Assembly (NCBI GenBank): GCA_036852015.1
Contig: JAANDG010000640.1
Span: forward strand, 1 to 64,000
Direction of reading: 5' to 3'
DNA: 64,000 nt
From: Pelodera strongyloides
Taxonomy: Eukaryota; Nematoda; Chromadorea; Rhabditida; Rhabditidae
Below the pieces are notes generated by a model that had not been told where the DNA came from, searched no databases, and saw nothing but the letters and a program-made list of their open reading frames with translations. Of this stretch, positions 38,438 through 53,585 are shown one piece after another. Both the position numbers and the translations under genes were made by a program. Position 1 is the first letter of the stretch; every line of letters starts with the position of its first letter.

Positions 38438-40164
38438 CACACTCTGACTACAATTAATAACTTTAATAACTAATGGCTCTATAGTTTTGGCATATTCTGC
38501 TACCGGCTCCGTTTGATTCACCGTTTGTTCCATACCACTAAAATTAATGCAGCAAGATAGCAAAGCCGAAGCTATGTTTCTCAATTTAAATGCAAAACAT
38601 TCCAAATCAAACATTTTATCTTTTTTTAGACATTTGTTGTTTAATAATGTTTTACAAGACTATTTCTCATTAAATAAATCTATGCTTTAACTATTTTTTA
38701 TACATACGTGGTTTTTTAACTGTAAAATACGAAACCATAGGTATGCTGCTGTTATGGATTGATGCATACAGTTGCAGGACACACAACGGATACATATTTT
38801 CTTTAAGGACACAAAATACCCTTTCCTATGGAGTCTATAACCTCCCGGCATAAGTCGATGGTCATAACGTTGTTCTGGCAGACAGGCGGAATGTAGCATG
38901 GAGTAAACAAGTATGAGTGATAAAACACATTCGAGACGCACAGACATCCTCCCTTTTCACTGTCTGTTCACCTCTCAATCTGCCCTCAAGGGGGCTTTCC
39001 ACTACATCGCGTAAACAACTCGTTCACAGTCAATACTACTTACATATGGGCAGTTAGTATGTTTCTTCTTTGAAATGTCACCACTGTTCTTTCTTTTTTT
39101 AAGCAACCCTTTGTTTCCTCATATCTTTAAACTTGAGAATTAGAGTGTTTTTCAGAATAATCCATGAGCAACTTATGATGGTGCTTTTAAAAAATAAAGT
39201 AGAGTTCAAACAACTTAAAAATCGTAGGTCGGTATTAATGAAGGCTTGCTGTCAAATTTGAACAATTATTTACAGAATACTGCTTGTGGAACACTTGTTC
39301 ATCATATATCATATTTTTTGTGATGCCCTTGTTATTGTTGTTTACAAAAAACGGATTGATTTTCTCCTATTTGATGCCTTTTTTCAACATTGCCGGGGTC
39401 TACCCTTCCCCCCTCTACTGAGTACTCGCTCTCTATGCGTTCCTATGGTCGCTTAGGTGCTCAAGTCTGCCCCCATCTCTCGCCCTGCAAGTTTTTGCAC
39501 AACAACAAAATTGTTTTGCTCGTAAATTTTTTTCATCTAGAAATTTGAGTTGGGAGTAGTTACAAATTTGTTGAATATAATAACGAGTCTTTATTCCGAA
39601 CCTTCCACCTACACGTTCTAACCAATCTGTAATAACCGTTTGTTTTCTTCCGTTGTTAGTTAAGGATTTCTACACCCAACAAGGTACTGATACAGCTTAT
39701 CCATTTTCATGTGAGATCGTATGTCCCCTTATTTTTTAATGAAATTGCATGAACCTGACGTAATGTTCTACGTAAGAATCAAGTCACTTTTTTGAACTTA
39801 GTATCATAGTGGCCTTATTGTTGTACATAATTAATGTATTGATAGAAATTCTCGGCAAATAGCACATAGAGACTCGTTTTTAGTGTCAAAAAGTTGCTTT
39901 TCTCGAATCATTCGACAAAAAATGTCTGCTCCTTTCCGTCACGTAGTGCTCTGTTTCCCTGCTCTCCCTCTCCCAACAAACCCGGAAGTTTCTGAACAAA
40001 AATTGTTATTTTCCTTTCTCGCTCGTCTATGAGAACATTAAGATGTTCCACTAATATGACATGATCGTATATGTTTTCCCTTAGTAATTATTAAGTTAGA
40101 AAGTAACATAGTTCGTTTCTTTATGCGTTACACTAGGGATTGTTGTCATATTTGCTTTATAATA
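38438..40164. other. Intergenic stretch between the KCTD-like and PCCA genes
   Basis: An AATAAA at 38673-38678 is a plausible polyadenylation signal for the KCTD-like gene. The remainder has no supported gene on either strand. Confidence 0.5.
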
Positions 40165-40174
40165 TATGTTTCAG
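40165..40174 (+). other. Splice-acceptor-like site just before the PCCA start
   Basis: The sequence TATGTTTCAG ends at 40174, five bases before the ATG at 40180, with no coding exon upstream. It is a likely spliced-leader acceptor. Confidence 0.5.
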
Positions 40175-40179
40175 GAAGA

Positions 40180-43100
40180 ATGAGATTGCTCGCAGTGCCC
40201 ATATGCAGGGCCTTGACAGGGAATTCTGTTAGGATGCTCTCCGCTTCCTCTCAGATGAAAAAGTAAAACTTTATGTAAATCGCGGAATGTCGATAATAGT
40301 AACTAGTATAGAAGCACTGATAAAAAAATAGTACCGTGCAGTGAAAATAACAACACCTATACTCTAGTACTTACTAGAACATCACGAAATTCCCCAATAC
40401 TCGTCTATGTGTTACCACGTCCCCGAATTTACTCCTACCACGTCAACGAACAACAAGCAGAGTGAAACGTCTCCACCATTTCAGAACAGTGGACCTACGT
40501 GAGGCGCGAGAAATCTATGTCACCGACCCAATCGACCCATCTGAGCCGAAATTCGACAAGATTCTCATCGCCAACCGAGGAGAAATTGCATGTCGTGTGA
40601 TCAAGACTGCTCGTGCAATGGGCATCAAAACAGTTGCCGTTCATTCGGACGTTGACAGTAACTCACTCCACGTCAAGGTAAACAAAAATTTCCGCAGCTA
40701 CAAGAAGACCTGAAAATCATTAAACCATTAACAAATACATATATATATTTCAAATTCAGCTCGCCGACGAAGCTGTGTGCGTCGGCACTGCGCGCACATC
40801 GGATTCCTACCTTCGATCTGATAGAATTCTTGAGGCTGTGAAGTCCACAGGAGCGCAGGCGGTAGGCTTTACTATGAAAAAGGCTTATTGTATTTCAAAA
40901 TGCGATAACTTCTCCACCCTCTTTGCTAGCCAGCAAAAAATTATCTTTTTCTGACTTCTGAAATTTGTGATGAAAAAATTACTCTAAAGTAACTCATCGT
41001 ACGAGGGTGGTCGTAATGGAAGGCAAGAGGCAAATCTGTGTTCTGTTAATTAATAGGTTTACTTAATTAGGTCCATCCCGGTTATGGTTTTCTCTCCGAA
41101 AACACGAAGTTCGCAGCAGAGTTGGAGAAAGTTGGAGTGAAGTTCATCGGACCGAATTCAAAGGCCATTCTGGATATGGGAGATAAAATCCATTCAAAGA
41201 AGCTTGCCACTGCGGCGAAGGTAAGTGAAAATTTCCCATATATCTCAGAATATCTTATTATATAAAGTTGGGAGCTTTGTTGGCTTGTTTGATTCTCTCA
41301 GGAAGTAAGATTGATTGAGTAGTTCAGGCTCCCATGGTGCACTGAGCCTTCTCACATCTAGAGCCCCGCACGGGAAGAGAGGAATAGAATAATCTCTGAC
41401 CTAATTTTTTTGAAAAACTTTTAAATCCACGTTTCACACGCTTCCGTGTGTCTTTATTCTACTCTTATTTTAGAAAAGTTGCTTTTTACTTTGGCGTAAA
41501 AGTGTAGACGATTCGAGACAACGCTGCAATTGGCCGAATGCCAGCCTACTTTTTCAACATACCATAAATAATCAGATACATAGTTTTATTGCAAGTAGTG
41601 AATGATGGACATTATCACCTCATGCCAGTTGAGCTCTTAGGTTAATATGATCCCTGGATTTGATGGCGAGATTGCTGACGATGATATGTGCGTGAAAGTG
41701 GCCAACGAAATTGGTTATCCAGTTATGATCAAGGCATCGGCAGGAGGAGGTGGAAAGGGACTAAGAATCGCATGGAATGACAAGGTAGCTCAGTTGCAAC
41801 ACAACAGTTTTCGTTTCTGAATGTCAGATTCCTTATTGCCTTAATTGAAACGGGATTTGTAGATTGGAACTACGGTCAGTAAAATATGTATCAGCTTAAA
41901 AGTTAAAAGTTCAGGAAGCACGCGATGGATTCCGATTGTCCAAACAGGAGGCCAAGTCTTCCTTTGGTGACGATCGAATGTTGGTGGAGAAGTTCATCGA
42001 CAATCCGAGACACATTGAGATGCAAGTCGGTGAAAAAAGAAATACGATTCTAAAAATGAGCAAGCGTTTGAAGTAGGTAGTGTGAGAGCCTTATGCACGG
42101 CTATGGATGCTCGTTTAGGTTCTCTGCGACAAGCATGGAAACGCAGTATGGCTGAATGAGCGTGAGTGCTCAATCCAACGTCGTAACCAGAAAGTAATCG
42201 AGGAAGCACCATCTTGTTTTGTGCCTCCAGAAATGAGAGAGCGAATGGGAGCACAGGGTTAGCCACTTTTGCCAAAGTACTATGAACTTCAAATTAACTA
42301 AATTGTGTTAAGAAACCGTGTCTATATACCTGGCCATATAGAATACCAATTTAAATAAGTGATCATTTTCAGCTGTGCAACTGGCAAAGGCTGTTGGTTA
42401 TGACAGTGCAGGAACCGTCGAATACCTTGTCGATTCTAAACGAAACTTCTACTTTTTGGAGATGAACACTCGATTGCAGGCACGCACCTTTTCCAATATA
42501 ACTGGACTAACTTTACTTTCAGAGCTGCATCATCGATTCGGTAATCTGGGTCTGCCACGGAACCGTGCAGTGTCCCAGCCATTATCATACCTTGTGGATG
42601 TTCGTTGTAAAATACAAGTAAGAGTGCTAGGTTTTAGGTGGAGCACCCAATTACCGAATGTATCACCGGAATTGACATTGTTCAACAAATGATCCGAGTC
42701 TCCTACGGACACAAGCTCAATGTGCAGCAGAAGGACATCCCAATCAACGGATGGGCGTTCGAAAGCAGAGTATATGCTGAGGATCCTTACAAGGTGAATA
42801 GATAAGAGCACCAAACATTGAACATCTCTTGGCAGTATGTGAACAAGAAACAAGACATAATTCCTACCAAGCAAAGTTCCTACATTTTATTGAACAGTTT
42901 CTCAAACAAACGTATTTCAGGGATTCGGTCTCCCCTCAGTTGGTCGCCTCCATAGATACGTCGAACCATCTGGAGCAGGAGTCCGTTGTGATTCCGGTAT
43001 TCGAGAGGGATCTGAGATCTCAATTTACTACGATCCACTCATTTGTAAACTTGTCACTCATGGAAATGACCGAACTCAGGCCTTGGATAGAATGAGGGAT

Positions 43101-45020
43101 GCGTTGGACAATTATGTCATCAGGTACTTCTATTTTCCAAAAGAACTTTCAACTGCCCATTTCTATTCGTCCCGAGCAAAACATGGCTTGGGACCCTAGA
43201 ATGGACCGGATGGCGCAAAGCAGATGACCCTGAGCGCATACGAGGACCGGTTCCTTTTTTGCGTTAAAGAAAAATGATACAACGGGTGGCGCAAGAGAGA
43301 CGCTCGATTAAAGCTTATAGTGAAATTAGACTGATTGGTATTTTACAGAGGAGTCACTCACAATATCCCCCTTCTTCGCGACATTGTTGAGGAGGACAGA
43401 TTCCGCTCAGGAAATATAACCACCAAATATCTCCCTGAGACATATCCGGAAGGATTCAGAGGAGCAAAACTGACAGCGGAGGAAGAGGACACTGTACATA
43501 TTACTTACATATGTGCATAACTTTAAGAGGCTAAATTTTGTTTGATATTATTCAAAATGGTACGTTAAAAGCGCAAGACTCGCCCAAGACTAGCAAAAAT
43601 CACCCAAGCTCGTGTTTAAGCGATCCCATGAAAAACAACAAGTAACTGTCACTAAATATTCAGGTTATCGGAATCGCTACCGCATTGTATTGCCGTAAGG
43701 TTGCAAAGGCCAAGCAGATCATCAACCACACAAGACAGACAACAACTTGGAAGCACGCCTACAATCAGACCTACTTCTTTGTTGTTGAGCTACCTCCAGA
43801 CTCGGAAGGCACAAAGAAAGCACCGGTTGAAGTGACAGTATTCTTCAAGGACGCAAACCAGGACAAGGCCAGAGTAAGTATCGAGCATTACGGTTGCACA
43901 TAATGCGCTTAAAAACGCAGCTACTGTTTCTGCCAAAGTCTAACCGTTTGGGCGACAGTAAAGCCAAATAGGGTTGTACATCTAATGCTGAAGTTTCACT
44001 TACTAGCCATGCGATTCAAGCAAGACAGTCACTCAATTGGGAAACTTCTCAGTAACGAAGCATTATTCTGGCATTTTAGGTGATTGTGAATGGAAAGACG
44101 ATTTCCATCGATGGTAATATGAACATGGCACAGCCGTGCATTCACCTCAATGCCAATGGCGATGATGTCACCACTCAGATTGTGTCGAAGCGAGCAGGAG
44201 AAATCACCGTACTCTACAAAGGAACTCAATTCAAAGTAGGCCATGTTAAAACTTAGTATGGTTGTTCTGCTTTGCCATACAAACATACAGTTCGAGTCAC
44301 AGGCGAAGTAACGAACTAAAAACACCGTGGGATGTGTCCAAGTCTTACTAAGCCGTAACTATTTTTAGGTCAAAGTTATGCCCGAGCAAGCCTACGAATA
44401 CTTGCAGTATATGAAGGAGAAGCCTGAGGTTCGTGACTTCCAATGTTATGTAAGCTTCAGCACACGACAGTTCTATTTTTTTTCTATGTATTTGTCAATC
44501 TATTTGGTTTTCAGCTGGACTTGTCTATGGTCGTCATTTCTCCTATGCCAGGAGCCATCAAGAACGTCAACGTCAAGGTGTAATTTTTTAAGACGAACTG
44601 ATGTCTTTTTTTGGGAATTACATGCATCGTTCCTATGTAATTCACTATTTGTTGGTGCAAAATGCAGCATGCTGAGGAAATTTTTTTATCGTAATTCAGT
44701 AGTGATCTTTATAGGTAGGAGATCTTGTGGGCGAGGGACAGGAATTGGTTGTTATGGAGGCAATGAAAATGCAGAACTCACTCAATGCTGCAAAGACTGG
44801 AAAGGTAAGTTTCCATTTATGCTAAAAAAGTAGAATTCCTTCTGGGAATCTCTTTTTATGCTAAGTGCCATGAAACATAGTACGAATGTGGTTTTTGAAG
44901 TAAGGGTTTCTCACCTTATCCTGTGTATAACTACATTGGTGACTCGTTTAGGTGAAGGCCGTCAACGTGAAAGTCGGAGACACTGTAGATGAAGGCGTGG
45001 TGCTTGTAGAACTCGAGTGA
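40180..45020 (+). CDS. pcca-1: Propionyl-CoA carboxylase alpha chain, mitochondrial (17 exons)
   Basis: The biotin-carrying subunit that carboxylates propionyl-CoA to methylmalonyl-CoA in the mitochondrion. Exons: 40180-40262, 40485-40677, 40760-40861, 41071-41220, 41641-41784, 41915-42025, 42119-42257, 42373-42479, 42638-42793, 42921-43123, 43349-43493, 43664-43873, 44080-44235, 44369-44449, 44515-44577, 44715-44804, 44952-45020. They sum to 733 residues; human PCCA has 728. The first exon is Arg/Ser-rich with few acidic residues ([20 protein letters not shown]), as in a mitochondrial targeting peptide. Biotin carboxylase motifs: [25 protein letters not shown], the ATP-grasp loop [10 protein letters not shown], and [13 protein letters not shown]. 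The biotinyl lysine is in [11 protein letters not shown], 31 residues from the end. Exon 8 ends with a GC donor. Pyruvate and methylcrotonyl-CoA carboxylases are excluded by length, the lack of a carboxyltransferase domain and the PCCA-type middle domain. Confidence 0.96.
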
Positions 45021-45393
45021 TCCACCCGCACCCTCCCGAATATCCTTCCTTTATTTATGCATCGTTAATAATGACTTCCTTTACGTATTTTAATGTCCAT
45101 GAACATAATTTCGCCCATCGACCTCAATTTGTAATATTCTTATTTGATTACGGTTTTCTTAATGCAAAGCCGTATAACGAACAATATTTCCTCAATTTAT
45201 TTTCCTTTTTTGTTGATCGGCATATGCCGTGAGCTTAACGTGTTCGAATTGTAACTAGACTAGTGGGTGCTACAGCCGGTGAATTGAATATGTGTATAAG
45301 ACCGTGAGATCATAATATGCAAGCTTAGTTGAATTAAAGAGTAGATTGTAGGACAACAACTTTGAAGTTTAATTTATATTTAGTAGAATCTTG

Positions 45394-45399
45394 AATAAA
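45394..45399 (+). terminator. Polyadenylation signal AATAAA after PCCA
   Basis: The hexamer lies 374 bases past the PCCA stop codon and is the first AATAAA on that strand that I can see in this 3' flank. Confidence 0.5.
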
Positions 45400-47213
45400 A
45401 AATTGTTTTATTTCATCTTTCTATAAATATGGTGAAGAACTTTCGACGGTTTGTTGCAAAATTGTCTAGAAGTTCCAGCTAAATTCACTTCAAGTCGCTC
45501 ATGTGATTTGTAATTCACGCTCTTTTACAATTAGACGCGAAAATAAGATAACTACTGAAAACGATGCAACTGTCAATGCTACTGATGCATAGTTAGCGCG
45601 GGTTTCTTTTTTATTTCCGTAAAAGGAGGTTTGTCGTGGTTTGCCTAGGGCTCTCGCCTTCTATTGTCCTATGAAAAGCCTATTGACCGAGGCTGGAAAA
45701 GGTGCACGGGGCGAGATTTTCGCAATGCACAGTTCCTACCCAGCTCCTCCTCGTTTTTTTCCGTAGACGTATGGTAATACTTATTATTTACCACAACTTT
45801 TGAATTGTATTAGTCTTTGAAATTTTTGAATTTTCCTAAAAAAACCCTAATTGCTTCTGAAAGATGATATAACTGCGCGGTTTTACACACAAAAATATCT
45901 CAGGTAGAAAAAACCCCGTAACCCCTCAATATAGCGTGGCTTCCAGACGTTACAAAAAATTCTTCTAGTCCATTCTTATTAGCGTTTTGACAAATCGTCT
46001 TAGAATGAGTCACCGTGATTTCCACGTCTTATAGTTTGTTGACCTGCGGCTTGTTATACATTTGCCAATGTAAGAGAATTATCAACTGATGGTCATGTCA
46101 CCCCGGGTGTCAGTGGTTGTCATGATCGTACGGAGGTGTCTACGGGCTAGTAAGTGTATAGTGTGTCACATAGTTGGGCTGGGTTGACGTGGCCACAGAT
46201 CGATTTGCTGCGTGGCTCATGTGCCTGCCCCCTCTTTCCATTCCAAAAACACTAGTCGCTCTCACCCCGTTCCCGTGTATGCACCCTCTCTATGGTCCAC
46301 GTTCTCTCCGCGTTCCGTTGTGTTACCATTCGGACCAGGCGGTGCCCCGAGCAAACTTACAATTGTCGCCCTATCCAATTTAAAAGAAACTATTGCAATT
46401 TACATTTTGTCGCCCTATGATTTTGTTCGAGTTGACTATGTTGAAACCTCTTTATTTCGCCAGACTGTATTGCTTCTCCATCTATAAGCTGATGCATATT
46501 TGGATTTATCAACCGATATGTTATAGTAAAATATTTCGACACTGCTCGAGTTCACCCACTGCTCCATTGAATTTAAACGCTGCTCATTAGTTGTTAAGTT
46601 GCCTCCGCAGCATCTAATTATGTAGCTTCCCTTTTTTATTTTTTATTTAATTACTCTGACCAGAAATTATAGTATACGTCAAAAAGTGTCCACAGGATTT
46701 TCATTTAATGGAATTTTGTTGACCCTTAATTGTAATGTACGTCGAAAAAAATCCACAGGATTTTCATTTTATAAGAATTTGTTTAGCCTTAATATCAATT
46801 CACATGTTGATAGTGTTTAAGAAATAACCTGAACTTTTGTAATTTTCTGTATTTTTTTTTGTGATCTTCGAGTTTATGTAAGGTTTTCCGTAAATATCTT
46901 GAATTTTAAACTCCTGTTTAGCCAGTCTATTTTGTATGTTAATGTAAATTTTCCACACATTTTTTGTTCTAAATCGTGATACGATTTCTTCCGTTTGTCG
47001 ATAGTTCAGTCGGCCCGTATTGGCTTTTTTTTGCTTGCTGGCTGCTGGAATTATGCTCCGTCTTTTGGTCTCATTTCGATTAAATTGCGGTTGTCCCCAA
47101 GCCATTCTCCTTTGAAACATATAAATTCGAGTCTTTTCTTCTTCACTCGTTTTAGAAACCAGCCCGTACCAGCTCATTGCTTATGGTTAGTCAGGGTTTT
47201 GTTTCTATTCATT
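45400..47213. other. Intergenic stretch with an imperfect tandem duplication
   Basis: No supported gene. At 46669-46730 and 46732-46792 a unit of about 62 bp (containing CCACAGGATTTTCATTT) is present twice. The right end is the Rab6 upstream region. Confidence 0.5.
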
Positions 47214-47224
47214 GAAAATTGCAG
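47214..47224 (+). other. Splice-acceptor-like site before the Rab6 ATG
   Basis: The sequence GAAAATTGCAG ends three bases before the ATG at 47228. It is a likely trans-splice acceptor. Confidence 0.45.
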
Positions 47225-47227
47225 AAA

Positions 47228-49619
<2,392 letters not shown>

Positions 49620-51950
49620 CACTCCTTTACAATCCCAAACTTCAAGTGCTTTACTCACAACGTCGGGTGCGGAAGCGGAAACAAACTTTACACTTCATTG
49701 TCTGTGATTGCTTGTGTGGTTCACTTTATTGATTATCTTTAACGCACGTTTGGTGCCTCTTTAGTGCATGTTTCATCGCTTCCTTTCAAACCCTCTAGTT
49801 CTACCATTTTCTTTGAATCCATCCCTGCTAACACCCGAATACAATTTTCTTTCCCCCATTTTTTTGCATACGGCCGCTCCCAATAATTTATTAACTTATT
49901 TTTAGTACATTTTACCCACATTCATGACTGTCATCAGTATTTGTGCCTTACTATCTTCAGTGTACTACTTTAACTTTAATATGTGCATGTTTAATAGTAT
50001 TTATCCCGTGATTGAATAGTCTTCCCGTGCACCACGCTTTAACCACTGACTTGTACTTCAAAAAATGTAAATAAATGTTTGATAAAATGCACCGGTAGCT
50101 CAATTGGGAAGTTGGGCATTAGCATAATGCACTATATTTGGAAAGCGATCAGATTAGTTCAGGATGTAGATCCTCGATTGATTCGTCCTGTTGCGCGCTG
50201 CAGATGTGCGATTGTGATCAGCGCTTGCGATCTGGGTAGCTTTGGGGATCCGGGCTCACTAGCTTTTCGGAATTGAACTATCATATTGATGTTCGTGCTA
50301 GTAATTTTAAGCGCGTCGTGAATCGTGACAGACTTTCAAACTTAAGCGCGTCGTGAATCGTGACAAATTTACAAACTGTATTTCCGTTTATATTTTTAAT
50401 TATGCTACGATATTACAGCCGCCATCGTCAACATGGATCCTATCAAACAGAGGCAAATCGTTACCGACGAAGGCTCTTGCTGGTGTTAGGAAGTGGTGTC
50501 TCATCAATTTCATGGGCTATCGCAATTAGGCAATTAAGATGAACTACATATTCCCTCAAATGTTCATCGAGGATGTTTCCCTTGTTTACATTTATTGATT
50601 AAAAAAACTAAAAGCCATCGAGCACATGCGCGTATGGTCTAGAACCTAACTACCGTTTAAACGGATATTTATTTAGTAGGTTCCACTCATTGATTTCAAT
50701 AATCAGGGCCGACACTACATGCTCAGCCAAGAATACCTGTTTATTTTTAGTTTCGACCTTTTTCACAACAGTGATTTGTCACTCACGGAACTTAGTGTCG
50801 ATCTATTATCATTGAAAAGCTGTGACGCATAATATCCCTCGTTAGTCATGCTAAATCAGAGCTCACCAATTTTTTATTTATTGCAAACAAGTTGTTGTCT
50901 CAAAGTGTTTAATTTATTTGTATCCTGGAACGGGCCCCGTCTGTCTGGCTCTTGTTTGGTAGTGTTTTGTGGTGTAAAGGGGTTTCTGCACGAAGGGTAC
51001 CACAATCATTAAACGAGACGTGCGTTGTAAGGCAGCTTTCAGTCAATTCACTTGTGTTCTTTATTTATTTGTTTTCTATTATCTATTTCGTGTTACGCTG
51101 TTGCTAGAGAGGTTCTATTTTTTCTGTTTCATATCTTTTCATTAATGACTTTTGTTCCGGACAGAGCTTCTCGTCCGCTTCCGCGTTTCATACAAATTGA
51201 GCATTGAAATCACTGTTAATTTATTGCAATACCCCTTCCCCCTTGCTTTTTCTGTTTGACCGCTCTCGCATTGTCTCCTGGTCTGCGCTCTGTGTGATAA
51301 TTATTATTTTTCCAATTTAATCTTACCTGTTTATCAATGGTTTTCTTTTGTCTCATGGTTATGGTCTGTGTCGCTTTGTTCCGCAAATAAAGAACTGAGC
51401 TTGAAGGGATTTGTATTACTTCTTTCGGAGTGTGGATATATTGCAGAAACTAATCTTTACTAAACATTCAATTTAAAGTGTTAAAAATATTACGAAGAGA
51501 TCAATTGCCTCGGAACATTGAAAATAAATATGCGACAGGAACCAGTACAGTGAAATTGTAAGCAAATTAATCGATCATCAGAATGTTTGATAACTATTCA
51601 GTTGTTTATATGAAAATACAATTTGATATGGGAAGAGCTAAGGAAACCTGGTGATATGACTTTTAGTAACGGTGGGAATCGGTAGGACATTTCTCAGTGC
51701 ACATAAAACACTTCTTAATGAGGAAGTTTAGCCGGTGCTTCGGAGGCTCTAATGAATAATGTTCTCGGAAATAGCGCTTTCACCGGGGAAGCTGGACTCA
51801 CTGTACGAATTCGATCATAATTTTTTCAAGCCAGTGCGTTTTTTTGTGTTGAACTGCGGAGGTGTAAAGAATCACTGCCATTTTCTTAACCAGCAGCGAA
51901 TCTTTGGGTTTGTGCATGGTCAGACATTAGTATTGCTGGAGGGGCAGATG
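49620..51950. other. Intergenic; Rab6 3' flank with a short tandem repeat
   Basis: An AATAAA at 50070-50075 could end the Rab6 transcript. A 35-bp unit (TTAAGCGCGTCGTGAATCGT...) is present twice in tandem at 50307-50376. No gene is supported. Confidence 0.5.
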
Positions 51951-53585
51951 CTACGCGGAACTGTTCATATCCATCGTGAGCGCTTGCACTATCCATGGAT
52001 CAGCCTTAGATCCCTCCTTGAACTCATCCCGAGTCAGCTGGCCGTCAAGATTCTACAAAGAAGAAGGCTAAGAACCTTTCTCACATTGAAGTGGGCAAAA
52101 TCTTTGTAAGTGTTACACTTTTACTGTTTGCAGAGTGTTTTTGTTGTGGACAAAGTTAAGTAAAAGCATTAAAATAGTTCACAACTAGCCTTATCCATGT
52201 TGCTGAAGATTTTCTCGACTCTCTTCTGTGGGGTGTCCTGGAAAAATACGTCAATGAAAAGGTGGCGGTAAAAATCAAGATCTATGTCAAGTGACTCTTT
52301 AATTGTTCAAACTGAAATGAAGTTATGATAATATTAGAGGAACCACCTCATCCTTAGGCAATTCGAGCATGTTTCCAATCATTGAATATATGGCGTCGAC
52401 AATATTTGCCATTTCTTCCTTGGTAATGTACCCGTCCTTGTCGACGTCGTAGAGTGAAAAAGACCCTACAAATGGGGGATCCTTTGAATTTTCATTTAAC
52501 TTTTGGTCATGCGAGGTGCTTCATCAATCTCTATAATCCTTGTCTTGTATTGTTCTTGCGCAGGAGCAGTACATCGTTTGTGGTCAAGTAAAAACATTTG
52601 TTAAGTTCTAAATCTCAGCACGCACCAATAGTTTAAGTTTCCATGATGTCGCTTTCAGAGAGCTTACGCTATAATCCTTACAATATAAAAATAACACATA
52701 CAGTCAAGTTTCTCGTCGAGCGTGCCTCGAGACGTAATTGATAGTGCCGCGATGAACTCTTTGAACGAGATGTGACCGTCCTGGAATAAACATTGTTTGC
52801 ACCGACAACATCGACAACATAAAGAGTGCATAACGAATAACAAATCTTTATAAGACGTTTCAGGATTGTGACGTTAGCGAGAATAAACTACCTCAAATGT
52901 GGCTATCAATAAGGTAACCAAAGGCCTATTATCGCTAAGCGGGGAACTTGCCTGATTGTCATCGAATACGTTGAAAACGAATGCCGCAAACTTTGAGGGA
53001 TCACCGTTCGGGAAAAATTGTTTGTAGATACCTAAATGGTGAGGTATGTTGACATTTTATGTAAGTGTTGTTCTTACTATTCGATGCTTGATCTCATCAG
53101 TACAACTTGCATCTAGCTTTGCATCTAACTTTCACTAACACAGGAACTGTTAATCAGTTACTACGAGAACGCACCTTGAAATTCCTCCATTTTGAGCTCC
53201 CCGCTCGGACAATCGCGTACAAAGTCTTTGTACCATTTCTTAAGCTCCTTTTTACTGACTGAAAACGTGTAGTATTGTAAATACATTGTCTTGTAGCAGT
53301 ATTGTAAATAATTCAGGATATAGCCTATTCTATCTGATATTATTTTTCATTCACGCAGGTTTCACATAGTTGCGCGCAAAAAAAAAAAAATAATTTTGCA
53401 ATGGCTAACATGTGGTGCTCTGCATTCGAAATCTAATTAGCGGTTGCAACTCTGATTCTCTATAATTTATCAGTAAAAAACGCACAATATGTCTTTTCCT
53501 CGAGTTCCCTAATTTCGTCCGGCGATAACTTTTTATTGGCTCGTTTCCTCTTTTGCTCCAATGGTTTGCTGTTGTTTTTACCCAT
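51951..53585 (-). CDS. ncs-2: Neuronal calcium sensor, NCS-2-like (seven exons)
   Basis: EF-hand calcium sensor of the frequenin/NCS family, expected to be N-myristoylated and membrane-associated in neurons. Exons, 5' to 3': 53585-53486, 53258-53175, 53031-52952, 52780-52702, 52465-52347, 52237-52190, 52052-51951; 203 residues, phases consistent. MGKNNS is a myristoylation signal. [13 protein letters not shown] is the degenerate EF1 with the CPSG feature that disables calcium binding. EF2 is [16 protein letters not shown]3 is [14 protein letters not shown] and EF4 is [14 protein letters not shown]. The ending [13 protein letters not shown] is of NCS-2 rather than NCS-1 type. Compared with NCS-1 there is a basic insert ([10 protein letters not shown]) after the myristoyl site. 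Two introns (after exon 3 and exon 6) begin with GC rather than GT. Confidence 0.93.

Noticed and set aside
40180..45020. Pyruvate carboxylase or methylcrotonyl-CoA carboxylase alpha
   Set aside because: There is no carboxyltransferase domain, the length is 733 residues, and the middle and biotin regions (AMKMQNS) match the PCCA type.
50079..50170. tRNA-like sequence with a box A (TAGCTCAATTGG)
   Set aside because: No matching acceptor or T stem and no box B; at most a decayed tRNA-derived fragment.
51759..52109. Plus-strand open frame of 116 codons
   Set aside because: It overlaps the antisense of the last NCS exon, which is fixed by EF4 and the conserved C-terminus.
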